From Nemertoderma westbladi (lineage: Eukaryota; Xenacoelomorpha; Nemertodermatida; Nemertodermatidae), in assembly GCA_032718475.1 (NCBI GenBank), contig JAUCBJ010005103.1:1-53559 (forward strand): a stretch of 53,559 bases of DNA, given 5' to 3'. Under the pieces are notes generated by a model that made no database searches, was not told where the DNA came from, and saw nothing but the letters and a program-made list of their open reading frames with translations. This document shows positions 33,736-43,300 of the stretch, one piece after another (position 1 is the stretch's first letter; each line of letters begins with the position of its first letter). The translations under genes and the position numbers were made by a program.

Positions 33736-34109
33736 ATCTTTAATCAATAGCCGGCAAAGTGTGAAATTTTCACTTTGTCAAAATCAAATTTTATTGATGA
33801 TCAACTTCCAATAATTATATTGCATTGCTAAGAGGTTCAAGCGCTATGAAAGATTTAGACAAACTCAAAAGGGAGAGCATTAAATATATGTATTGAATAA
33901 TATGACCAAAAAATGTTGCATAGCTTATCACATTGAAGCGCTGTTATTGAGAATTGATCCAGTATTAACATTTTGTGGAATATCTGAGCAATTATTATTC
34001 AATCCACTTTGGTTATGATGTGTCTACCCCCACCATTGCGGTTCGAATGAGCCTTAATTCAATGCGACGCAATTTTATGATACAGCTACTACTACATAAT
34101 TATCCATTA
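33736..34109. other. AT-rich spacer
   Basis: GCAAAGTGTGAAATTTTCAC followed by TTTGTC near 33755-33780 can form a short hairpin (CAAAGTG/CACTTTG). No gene or other repeat is seen. Confidence 0.4.
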
Positions 34110-34346
34110 GGGCAACGAATTTGAACATTCCTTCGGCTAGTTTGGGAAAATTTCGCAAACTTTATTACTATACTTTATTAATACTATTATAGGTAGAGCT
34201 ACGCAAACATAGCAAAATTTCTGGAAGGCCTACACAAATACATGAAATTCTAGAATATTATTTTATACCATCTGTACTAAGAACATATATAAACAAATAC
34301 AACATTCTAGAATTCTGTGAACAATACTAATACTAATAGTGTCATA

Positions 34347-34351
34347 CTAAT
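34347..34351 (+). repeat. 5-bp target duplication CTAAT (left)
   Basis: CTAAT directly abuts the left LTR and is repeated at 39528-39532 right after the right LTR. A 5-bp duplication is normal for Ty3/gypsy integrases. Confidence 0.9.
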
Positions 34352-34553
34352 TGGTGTGAATGGTTTAATATCTCATTCGTCCTTCCTTACTGCATTATAT
34401 TAAGCAACACAAATATATATGTTAAGAATTACAAATTAGAATTAGAATTAATATGCCAGGACCACCACCATTATGTAAGGGCCGCAGCGGCCGTTTAGTA
34501 CCAATGTACCGGTGCCCAGTTATTGAGGCCCCAGTCAAAAGCCGGATACCACA
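34352..34553 (-). repeat. 3' LTR (left copy)
   Basis: 202 bp, plus-strand ends TGGTGTGAATGG and GGATACCACA; on the element strand it begins TGTGGTATCC and ends CACACCA. It contains GGGCCGCAGCGGCC and an AT-rich half that may hold promoter and polyadenylation signals. It is identical to the right LTR except for one base. Confidence 0.95.
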
Positions 34554-34563
34554 CCCCCTTTTC
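34554..34563 (-). other. Polypurine tract
   Basis: Plus strand CCCCCTTTTC, i.e. GAAAAGGGGG on the element strand, immediately upstream of the 3' LTR; the plus-strand DNA priming site. Confidence 0.9.
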
Positions 34564-34581
34564 CTCCGCGATCGAAACGCA

Positions 34582-35844
34582 TTATGGCGTGGCGTTTTGG
34601 TCGTTGATGTCCCAATGCACTGTCTTACGCTGGGCCAGTGTACTGGGACGCATGGGATAGGCCTTCCTGAGGGCCGATTTACTTTCAGTTTCGAAATTGT
34701 TTGGTATGTCCGGTTCATCTGATTGTGATGGTTTGGTTGGAGGTTCTGAAGCGCCCCCTGGTGGTGTGGAGTGATATCGTCGGATGAAGCGGCTGTTTCG
34801 CCACCATGTCCGGCCAGAATTGAGTTTCACGCGATAGTTGCGTCGCCGGCCAGCCTCCACTACCAGTCCTATGCGCGTCCACCTTTTGGACCGGGGGTCC
34901 TGTATGCGGACCGTGTCGCCTATGGCAATGGGCGGGAGGTCATGTGCGGACCGGTTATATAACTCCACGGCCCTAACGCGCTGTGTTTCCGCGCGTTTAT
35001 CCGCCGTGTCCGCTTCCGCTTGCCACTGTTGTTTATAATGGTTGTGGTGGGCGGGGATTGTAGTTCGCAGGCGTCGTCCAAACACCGTTTCATTGGGCGA
35101 TCGCCCGTTCGCGCATGGTGTGTTTCTCAGTTCCAACAGCCCGCGTTGGAACTCTTCAGAGCGTATGTCAGGGTGTTGCACCTTCCTAAGCAGCGTTTTG
35201 ATCTGTTTGACGCTGGCCTCCGCATGGCCATTGCTGCTAGGGAAGTGTGGCGTGCTCGCCTCCCAGCGCACACCCCACGCTTTGAGGAAGCGCTGGAATA
35301 CGTCGGCAGCATATTGTGGGCCGCCGTCCATACGCAAAACGTTGGGGACCCCGAGGTCTACAAAGAAACGCCGTATGGCGTCGACGCACTGCTGTGCAGT
35401 GGGGTCATTCCGCCACTCTAGTACGACGGGGTAGCCAGACAGTCTGTCGGCGTATACTATAAAATGTTTACCCGCGAGGGTGAATAGATCTGAGGAAGCT
35501 GACTCGAAGGGACGCGTGGGGGTGGTGTCTGCCATCAGGGTCTCCTTGGGAAGACTGGGCAGGTGCCCTTGGCACGCGTCGCACTGGCCCACGGCGCGTT
35601 CGATGTCTGCATTGATTCCGGGCCAGTAGACTGTAGTACGAGCCCGCTGTTTAGTTCGGGTAATTCCGAGATTGGGAGCGTGGAGTTTCCACAGGATCTC
35701 GTCTCGACTGGCGGTGGGTATCACCAGCCTATCGCCGTATAACACAAGGTCGAAGTATATCGACAGGTTGTCGATAATTGAACGGTATTGCTGCACTGCC
35801 AGCGTTGTGCGAACATTACGGTTGCCGGTTCGTATGCACTCCAC
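34582..35844 (-). pseudogene. Integrase region of the Ty3/gypsy pol
   Basis: 420 codons in the same frame as RT. The N-terminal zinc-binding region shows LHAPNLGITRTKQ (54-66) and CDAC (88-91), but the second zinc-ligand histidine position of the usual H-x(2)-H form is Asn here. The catalytic core has D119 (SSDLFTLAGKHF), D173 (RMDGGPQYA) and E209 (SSNGHAEASVKQIK): a D,D-35-E triad with correct spacing. The C-terminal module (IGDTVRIQDPRSKRWTRIG ... GRTWWRNSRFIRRY) is the strand-rich end seen in gypsy integrases; no chromodomain. The frame continues upstream through an in-frame TAA at 35854-35856 into RNase H, so this was part of one polyprotein. It ends 18 bp before the polypurine tract. Confidence 0.92.
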
Positions 35845-35853
35845 GAGTTCACG

Positions 35854-36378
35854 TTACTCCGGATCCTCGCGCGCTGCTGCCCGCAGTTCCTCCACGAGTT
35901 CATCGTGTGAGTCCGGCGCGAGTGGTGCACTTTGAGCGGGTTTATTAACCACTTCCGACGAATGCAAAGTTTCCTCATGTTGGAGTTTTGCCGCAATCGC
36001 TGCCACAATGGGTGGCGTTTCGTCCTCGGGGTCGTCTGGAGCGGGGTCTACGGGAGCCCGGCTCAACGCATCGGCAATCCGGTGAATCTTCCCCTTCTGC
36101 CAGGCAACGGTGAAAGTATAACAGGATTGTAATTCCGCTTTCATTTTCTGAATTTTCCTGTTCTCGACTTGGTCGAGGTTATACGAGTTAAAAATTGCAA
36201 GGAGTGGTCGGTGATCTGTCACGACGGTGAACATCGGTAATCCGGCCAAGTAGATACGGCATTTTTTTATCGCGTATTGTATCGCTATGCACTCCAACTC
36301 GATGGTGGCGTAACGCGTCTCCGGGTCCGTTAGGAATCTACTCCCGCATGCGACAAGTCGCCAGTCGTCGTTATGGCG
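35854..36378 (-). pseudogene. RNase H region of the Ty3/gypsy pol
   Basis: The stretch between two in-frame TAA codons (36379-36381 upstream, 35854-35856 downstream), in the RT/integrase frame. It contains ELECIAIQYAIKKCRIYLAG, the VVTDHRPLLAIF block with the RNase H aspartate/histidine segment, and KGKIHRIADALSRAP, the usual end of the domain. It is followed by an acidic linker (DPEDETPP) toward integrase. The first catalytic block (ETDASRLHGLGY) lies just upstream of the first stop, at the end of the RT piece. The two stops would prevent full-length pol. Confidence 0.9.
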
Positions 36379-37203
36379 TTAGAGTAGATTGTACCCGAGA
36401 CCATGGAGGCGACTCGCGTCTGTCTCAAGGCGAGTTGGTAAACTGGCGTCGAATGACGCCAGCACAGGAGGGCTCACGAGAGCCGCCTTAGTGGCGTTAA
36501 AAGCATCTTCGTGGTTTCGAGTCCATACAAATGCGTTACGTACACGTAGTAGGTCTCGCAGGGGTGATGCCGTAGTTGAAATCTCGCTTGAGAAGTACCC
36601 CAGCTGGTTGACCAGCCCCATAAAACTTCGCAAGTCTGTGATATTTAATGGGGTCGGATACTCGCCGATCGCTCTGACTTTGTTTGGGTCCGCCGCTACC
36701 CCTTCGCCGTTCAATATGTACCCGGCGAAGCGAACGCTTGGCTGCGCATATTGGAGTTTTTCCGGATTTAGCGTGATACCATTGCCATGGCAACGGTCGA
36801 GGACCTGTTTAACACGCGCGCGATGTTCATCGATGTTTGTATCCTCCACCAGAATATCGTCTACGATTTTCTTTACCTGGGGCAGCCCGTTCAGCGCAAG
36901 ATCGCCGCGGTAGTTAAAACTATCCCCTGAGCTGATGAAGCCCATAGGCGCCCGGCAGTACCGATATCGGCCCCACGGAGTGATAAACGTCGTCAGATCG
37001 CGCGATTCTTCCGCGAGTTCGATTTGCCAATATCCCGATTTGGCGTCGAGAACGGTGAACACATTGGCTCCCGGGGTGCGGTCGAAAACAAGGCTGTTGG
37101 GGGGCGGCGCAGTGTGGATTGTTCGCTTGACCTGGCTATTGAGTTTTGTGAGGTCAACAGTCATTCTAATTTCCCCAGGTCTCCCCGGTTTATTAGTAAC
37201 CAC
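36379..37203 (-). pseudogene. Reverse transcriptase region of the Ty3/gypsy pol
   Basis: An open stretch of 274 codons starting inside the fingers. Motifs from its start: RMTVDLTKLN (13-22), VFTVLDAKSGYWQIEL (48-63, first catalytic Asp), TPWGRYRYCRAPMGFISSGD (75-94), and KKIVDDILVED (111-121) with the catalytic DD pair at 115-116. The residue before V-D-D is Ile rather than the common Tyr/Phe. NPEKLQYAQPSVRFAGYIL and SFMGLVNQLGYFS are the thumb/connection blocks, then ETDASRLHGLGY starts RNase H. A TAA at 36379-36381 ends it. The upstream part of RT (KGVIERIGDRPVEGAIP) is in another frame because of an indel near 37207. Confidence 0.93.
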
Positions 37204-39137
37204 AATGGGATGGCTCCTTCCACGGGCCTGTCCCCAATACGCTCAATAACCCCCTTCCTTAACATCTGTTCGATTTCCGCCTTCGCTTTTTCGTGGTAGG
37301 GGATGGGGATGGAACGCGGCGCGTTTAGACAGAACGGGACTGCGCCGTCTACCAGCTCGATTTTCATTGGGGGTCCAACCATGGGCTTTAATGTCCCCTT
37401 ACAGTCGAACACATCCTTGTATTCTTCCAGGAGGGAAGTTTTTTCACTCCCTAATGTGGACTGGGAAGGCTGCGCCTCGCGATCGTTGTCGGTGCTTCCG
37501 TTTATGGATGCCACCAGGTGTAGGGGTCGAGGGAACTCCGGGTGTACTATTCCTAGTCCGACACAGGCATTCAGCGAAAGGAAAATTGTATTAAATCCCA
37601 AATCGCGACATAAGTAGACAGTTTCTGTGTGGGTTTTACCACCCGTAGTCAGCTGCAGATCGATGCAACTGTCGCAGAAAATTGTTGTCCCATTTGTGCC
37701 TGTGAGGGGATAGTCTGGGTCTCGAAATTTCGCCTCGGGGGGAAAATCCCATTCTTCTTTGATTTCTGTACTCGCGAGAGTTACTTGTGCGCCGGTATCC
37801 GCCACGCATGCGACATTTCTTAGAAATTCACGAGACTCTCCCTTCCTATGGGGGGGTACGTAGAAGTCGACCGGTACGAGAGGGCGTCGCTGGACGCAAC
37901 CGAGCGCTGGTTCCATATACGCGATGCTATTAGAGGGTTGATCGATGTTTATCGCTCCGCTATTTTTCGGTTCTTTAGTCGCCATGGTTGTGAGACAGTG
38001 GCGTTTAAAGTGCCCCTTTTTACCGCAGCCGTGGCACCGTGTGTCAGTTGCCTTGCAAGCGCCGGAATGCGGCAGTTTTTCCCCGCATTTCATGCACCGT
38101 CCCGTCTCACGTTCCTCTTCCTTTGCGCGTCTATAGACGTCGCGGTTTACGGAAGGCCCACGTCCGGTGCTGTGCCCCGATTTATTCCGTTGGTATCGAG
38201 ATTTACTCTTTGATCGGTATTGGGGGCAGCTGCGTTGCTGCGGTTGGTCGTTTTGACTAATTGCGTGTACGCTGCGCTGTAGTCGCTGTGTTTCCTTGAC
38301 GGCGACTTCCCGAGCCTGACAGAATTCCACTGTGTCTGCCAGGTCAAGTCTAGGTTTTTTGGCGAAGACTTCCTCCCTTGTTTTTTCATCGGTGAGTCCG
38401 CATATCAGGAGGGTCAACTTCCAGTCGTCCAGCGTCATATCGGTGACTTGGGCGTCGTTGAAGGCTTCTTGGAGTCGCACCCAGTATTTGTTGAATGTCT
38501 GTCGCTCCGCCTGTCGGTTTTTTAATAATTGGTACCGGTCCACCATAATGTTATGCTGGGCGCGTATGTGATCGTGGATACCCACCAAGATTTCCTCGAC
38601 TTGTAGGTCGGTGTCCGCGGGAATCCCCATTAAATGGTGCAGGTCAGTCAGCAATTCGGTGCTGCAGTAGGCGAAAAAAGTCACCACCTGCTCCTCGCGT
38701 GGTTTGTCTGACAGGCGAGTTATGGTCTGGTAGTTAGCCAATGCCGCCCGCAAATGTTGGAATCCTGAGAGTTTCGTATTCCGTTCTAGTTTCTCGGGCG
38801 TGTGAACTTGAAGTTTGACGATTGGTGCGTCGTGGTGGGGGCGCCTGTTGGGTATCTGTGTATCTGGCGTTTCACGGCGTTGCAAGAGGAGGTGCAGAAG
38901 TTCCTCTCGATCTGCACGTCGGCGTTCCTCTTCCCGCCTCGCGCGCTCCTCCTCGTATGTCGCACGGTTTACTTCATCCGCCCGACGCTGCTGCTCGATT
39001 CTATCAAGCAGTTGGGCGATGTCCATCGTCGGCGCTGCCTGGGTCGGCACGGCGGGTGTCTCGTCGCCCGCAATATAGCGATGGAGTTTCCGCCTTAGAG
39101 AGGCGGTGGAATCCTTAGGAGGCCTGCATTGTCGCAA
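37161..39137 (-). pseudogene. Gag and aspartic protease of the Ty3/gypsy element
   Basis: An open stretch of 658 codons without an in-frame ATG at its beginning; its true N-terminus is at 39223 in another frame. A charged coiled-coil-like segment spans about residues 40-90 (EEERARREEERRRADREE). The capsid-like region runs about 105-285. Two zinc knuckles follow at 348-381: CMKCGEKLPHSGAC (a variant, C-x2-C-x5-H-x3-C) and CHGCGKKGHFKRHC (C-x2-C-x4-H-x4-C). The protease active site is VADTGAQVTLAS (445-456). From about 575 the pol N-terminus begins (LLEEYKDVF ... IPYHEKAKAEIEQML). Gag and pol were therefore one continuous frame, with no programmed shift at the gag-pol border. The frame breaks inside the RT fingers near 37207. 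Confidence 0.92.
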
Positions 39138-39223
39138 TGCAGTCGTAGGGACGCCCTATCCATGTCGTCCACTTCCTCGCCAGTAAGTTCAAACGTATCG
39201 TCCGAATTTGGTTTAGCGGCCAT
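39095..39223 (-). pseudogene. Gag N-terminus fragment, SAP-like
   Basis: ATG at 39221-39223 in good context (GAGAATGG) opens a frame of 42 codons that ends at TAA 39095-39097. It begins MAAKPNSDDTFELTGEEVDD and continues RASLRLHCDNAG. Around 39119 the homologous reading passes to the frame of the large gag piece (PPKDSTASLRRKLHRYI). This segment has the helix pattern and L-x(2)-hydrophobic-C-x(3)-G layout of SAP-type nucleic-acid-binding motifs (inference). A one-base loss near 39119 explains the break. The start was chosen because the larger frame has a TAG upstream and no early ATG. Confidence 0.65.
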
Positions 39224-39307
39224 TCTCAGTGGCGATAGGCCTATGTACGATCAGAATACAGTGCCTTTACCGGTAGGTGTTAGGTTCCGACTCGCGGACG
39301 CCGCGAG

Positions 39308-39325
39308 CCGAACACGACTGCGCCA
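39308..39325 (-). other. Primer-binding-like site
   Basis: Directly next to the 5' LTR, the element strand reads TGGCGCAGTCGTGTTCGG. It starts with TGG, complementary to the universal tRNA CCA end. I could not match it confidently to a particular tRNA. Confidence 0.6.
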
Positions 39326-39527
39326 TGGTGTGAATGGTTTAATATCTCATTCGTCCTTCCTTACTGCATTATATTAAGCAACACAAATATATATGTTAAG
39401 AATTACAAATTAGAATTAGAATTAATATGCCAGGACCACCACCATTATGTAAGGGCCGCAGCGGCCGTTTAGTACCAATGTACCGGTGCCCAGTTATTGA
39501 GGCCCCAGTCAAAAGCCAGATACCACA
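39326..39527 (-). repeat. 5' LTR (right copy)
   Basis: 202 bp, same as 34352-34553 except one base at 39518. It is followed by CTAAT at 39528-39532. On the element strand this is the promoter LTR. Confidence 0.95.
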
Positions 39528-39840
39528 CTAATGTCATACCAATTTTATTTAAAAATATTTTTTCTCCAGAACTAATATATTTTGTTCTAGAAAATGTTTA
39601 AAAAATATACTTTTAATTATAGATTTTCTTACTTTTTAAAAATGTTCTAGAACATTCGCGACGTTTGCGAAGCTCCACCTATAGTGTTGGTAAACACAAA
39701 ATTTAACTTCTTAAAAGTCACGATCTTCGCAAAATTTTGTGTTTACGAATACTATACTGTAGGTGGACAATCTTAGAAAAAATCGCAACGTTTGCGAAAT
39801 TTCGCGATCTTCGCCGAAGAAATGTTCAAAATCGTTGCCC

Positions 39841-39991
39841 AATGTCAATTTGTCGCTACTGATGGATGAATTAATTTCGGATTTTCCCTAGCGAATAACA
39901 TGGCCTAACCAAACTCATTAAAAATTACCCGCTATCTCTATAGCAGGTCTCCAGGGTCGACGATTAACATGCAGACACACGAACCTGAAAC
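39841..39991. other. Spacer
   Basis: Short unique-looking DNA between the TIR element and the 48-bp minisatellite; nothing recognised. Confidence 0.4.
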
Positions 39992-40153
39992 GCAAACTGG
40001 AGCCTCCAGTGTAGGCCGCTGACTCCTCTCAGGAGGAGGGCAAACTGGAGCCTCTGGTGAAGACCACCGCCTCCTACCAGAAGGATGGCAAACTGGAGCC
40101 TCCGGTGAAGACCACCGCCTCCTACCAGAAGGATGGCAAACTGGAGCCTCCTG
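39992..40153 (-). repeat. 48-bp minisatellite, four copies, open on the minus strand
   Basis: Starts of GCAAACTGGAGCCTC at 39992, 40040, 40088 and 40136 are exactly 48 bp apart; the last copy is partial. Copies 2 and 3 are nearly identical; copy 1 is diverged. On the minus strand it reads as a 16-residue repeat with EAPVCHPSGRRRWSSP, within an open frame of 122 codons from 40306 to 39938. No domain is recognised outside the repeat. It may be an exon or only a triplet-multiple repeat. Confidence 0.9.
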
Positions 40154-40330
40154 CGTTATGGACCTGCATTGTCTATGAAATAAGCAAATCTGAAGGATGG
40201 CTAATAAAGATGTTAGAGAGGTAACGCACGTTGTAGCAGATGGCCTATTTAGTTTTATAGTTGTGGTGGCGGTGGTTGGGTGAACAGCTTCCGACAGGCC
40301 TCGCATTCAAGAAGGAGCCCATACGTGTCA
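40154..40330. other. Short spacer before the 51-bp satellite
   Basis: Includes TGTGGTGGCGGTGGTTGGG. The minus-strand frame from the 48-bp repeat stays open across it to ATG 40306. No other feature. Confidence 0.35.
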
Positions 40331-43300
40331 ATTTGTAGCGCAACACAAGGGTTCAGTGCATGGACCATTGTAGGATACAGAGTTCGTAGCGCAACTCAAG
40401 GGTTCAGTACACGGACCGTTGTAGCATACAGAGTTCGTAGCGCAACTCAAGGGTTCAGTTCATGGGCCGTTGTAGGATACAGAGTTCATAGCGCAACTCA
40501 AGTGTTCAGTGCATGGACCGTTGTAGGATACAGAGTTCGTAGCGCAACTCAAGGATTCAGTTCATGGGCCATTGTAGGATACAGAGTTCGTAACGCAACT
40601 CAAGTGTTCAGTGCATGGACCGTTGTAGGATACAGAGTTCGTAGTGCAACTCAAGGATTCAGTTCATGGGCCATTGTAGGATACAGAGTTTGTAGCGCAA
40701 CTCAAGGGTTCAGTGCATGGGCCGTTGTAGGATGTAGGAAGCAGAGTTCGTAGCGCAACTCAAGGGTTCAGTGCATGGACCGTTGTAGGAGGATACAGAG
40801 TTCGTAGCGCAACGCAAGGGTTCAGTGCATGGGCCGTTGTAGGATGTAGGAAGCAGAGTTCGTAGCGCAACTCAAGGGTTCAGTGCATGGACCGTTGTAG
40901 GATACAGAGTTCGTAGCGCAACTCAAGGGTTCAGTGCATGGACCGTTGTAGGATACAGAGTTTGTAGCGCAACTCAAGGGTTCAGTGCATGGACCGTTGT
41001 AGGATGTGGGAAGCAGAGTTCGTAGCGCAACTCAAGGGTTCAATACACGGACCGTTGTAGGATACAGAGTTTATAGCGCAACTCAAGGGTTCAGTGCATG
41101 GGCCGTTGTAGAATACAGAGTTTGTAGCGCAACTCAAGGGTTCAGTGCATGGGCTGTTGTAGTATACAGAGTTTGTAGCGCAACTGAAGGGTTCAGTGCA
41201 TGGACCATTGTAGGATACAGAGTTTGTAGCGCAACTCAAGGGTTCAGTACACGGACTGTTGTAGGATACAGAGTTCGTAGCGGAACTCAAGGGTTCAGTA
41301 CATGGACCGTTGTAGAATACAGAGTTCATAGCGCAACTCAAGGGTTCAGTTCATGGGGGCCATTGTAGGATACAGAGTTCGTAGCGCAACTCAAGGGTTC
41401 AGTACACGGACCGTTGTAGGATACAGAGTTCGTAGCGCAACTCAAGGGTTCAGTGCATTGACCGTTGTAGGATACAGAGTTCGTAGCGCAACTCAAGGGT
41501 TCAGTGTATGGACCGTTGTAGGATACAGAGTTTGTAGCGCAACTCAAGGGTTCAGTGCATGGGCCGTTGTAGGATGTGGGAAGCAGAGTTCGTAGCTCAA
41601 CTCAAGGGTTCAATACACGGACCGTTGTAGGATACAGAGTTTGTAGCGCAACTCAAGGGTTAAGTACAAGGACCGTTGTAGGATACAGAGTTCATAGCGC
41701 AACTCAAGGGTTCAGTACACGGACCGTTGTAGGATACAGAGTTCATAGCGCAACTCAAGGGTTCAGTGCATGGGCCATTGTAGTATACAGAGTTTGTAGC
41801 GCAACTGAAGGGTTCAGTGCATGGACCATTGTAGGATACAGAGTTCGTAGCGCAACTCAAGGGTTCAGTACACGGACCGTTGTAGGATACAGAGTTTGTA
41901 GCGCAACTCAAGGGTTCAGTACACGGACCATTGTAGAATACAGAGTTCGTAGCGCAACTCAAGGGTTCATTCAGTTCATGGGCCGTTGTAGGATACAGAG
42001 TTCGTAGCGCAACTCAAGGGTTCAGTACACGGACCGTTGTAGGATACAGAGTTCATAGCGCAACTCAAGGGTTCAGTACATGGACCGTTGTAGGATACAG
42101 AGTTTGTAGCGCAACTCAAGGGTTCAGTTCATGGGCCATTGTAGGATACAGAGTTCATAGCGCAACTGAAGGGTTCAGTACACAGACCGTTGTAGGATAC
42201 AGAGTTTGTAGCGCAACTCAAGGGTTCAGTGCATGGACCATTGTAGGATACAGAGTTCGTAGCGCAAATCAAGGGTTCACTACAAGGACCGTTGTAGGAT
42301 ACAGAGTTTGTAGCGCAACTCAAGGGTTCGGTGCATGGGCCGTTGTAGGATGTGGGAAGCAGAGTTCGTAGCGCAACTCAAGGGTTCAGTACACGGACCG
42401 TTGTCGGATACAGAGTTCGTATCGCAACTCTAGGGTTCAGTTCATGGGCTGTTGTAGGATACAGAGTTCGTAGCGCAACTCAAGGGTTCAGTACAAAGAC
42501 CGTTGTAGGATACAGAGTTCGTAGCGCAACTCAAGGGTTCAGTTCATGGGCCGTTGTAGGATACAGAGTTCGTAGCGCAACTCAAGGGTTCAGTGCATGG
42601 ACCGTTGTAGGATACAGAGTTCGCAGCGCAACTCAAGGGTTCAGTGCATGGACCGTTGTAGGATACAGAGTTCATAGCGCAACTCAAGGGTTCAGTGCAT
42701 GGGCCGTTGTAGGATGTAGGAAGCAGAGTTTGTTGCGCAACTCAAGGGTTCACAGTGCATGGACCGTTGTAGGATACAGAGTTCGTAGCGCAACTCAAGG
42801 GTTCAGTGCATGGGCCGTTGTAGGATGTAGGAAGCAGAGTTCGTAGCGCAACTCAAGGGTTCATGGCATGGACCGTTGTAGGATACAGAGTTCATAGCGC
42901 AACTCAATGGTTCAGTGCATGGACCGTTGTAGGATACAGAGTTCATAGCGCATCTCAAGGGTTCAGTGCGTGGACCATTGTAGGATACAGAGTTCATAGC
43001 GCAACTCAAGGGTTCAGTGCATGGGCCATTGTAGGATGTATGAAGCAGAGTTTGTAGCGCAACTCAAGGGTTCAGTGCATGGACCGTTGTAGGATACAGA
43101 GATCGCAGCGCAACTCAAGGGTTCAGTGCATGGACCGTTGTAGGATACAGAGTTCGTAGCGCAACTCAAGGGTTCAGTGCATGGACCGTTGTAGGATACA
43201 GAGTTTGCAGCGCAACTCAAGGGTTCAGTGCATGGGCCGTTGTAGGCTGTAGGAAGCAGAGTTCATAGCGCAACTCAAGGGTTCAGTGCATGGACCGTTG

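Larger units (their letters stand above)
34352..39527 (-). mobile_element. Ty3/gypsy LTR retrotransposon, full-length, minus strand
   Basis: The element is 5176 bp with two 202-bp LTRs, CTAAT target duplications on both sides, a polypurine tract, a TGG-starting primer-binding-like site and the gene order gag-protease-RT-RNase H-integrase. That order (integrase last) and the domain motifs identify Ty3/gypsy (Metaviridae-type). There is no envelope-like frame. LTRs differ at one position (34544 G versus 39518 A), so insertion was recent. Nonetheless gag-pol contains two frameshifts (near 39119 and 37207) and two in-frame TAA stops (36379-36381, 35854-35856). It is inserted in an older TIR element. 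The short size, the C-terminal integrase pattern and the GISSGD-like RT block suggest the Mag-like part of the family (inference). Confidence 0.95.
34110..39840. mobile_element. Short TIR element split by the LTR retrotransposon
   Basis: GGGCAACGAATTTGAACATT at 34110 is inverted at 39821-39840 (AATGTTCAAAATCGTTGCCC). The match continues with CCTTCGGC versus GCCGAAGA, and AAATTTCGCAAAC (34148-34160) versus GTTTGCGAAATTT (39790-39802). Without the 5.2-kb retrotransposon the element is about 550 bp, AT-rich and non-coding, so a non-autonomous MITE-like transposon is likely. An internal inverted repeat, GTAAACACAAAATTT at 39690 versus AAATTTTGTGTTTAC at 39732, adds secondary structure. Confidence 0.65.

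Noticed and set aside
37161-37203. Programmed ribosomal frameshift between gag and pol
   Set aside because: The shift lies inside the RT fingers, after protease, not at a gag-pol border; it fits a simple one-base loss.
34422-39377. Many plus-strand frames over the retrotransposon
   Set aside because: Antisense shadows of gag-pol; no domains.
34352-39527. Endogenous retrovirus with envelope
   Set aside because: No env-like frame; integrase ends 18 bp before the polypurine tract.
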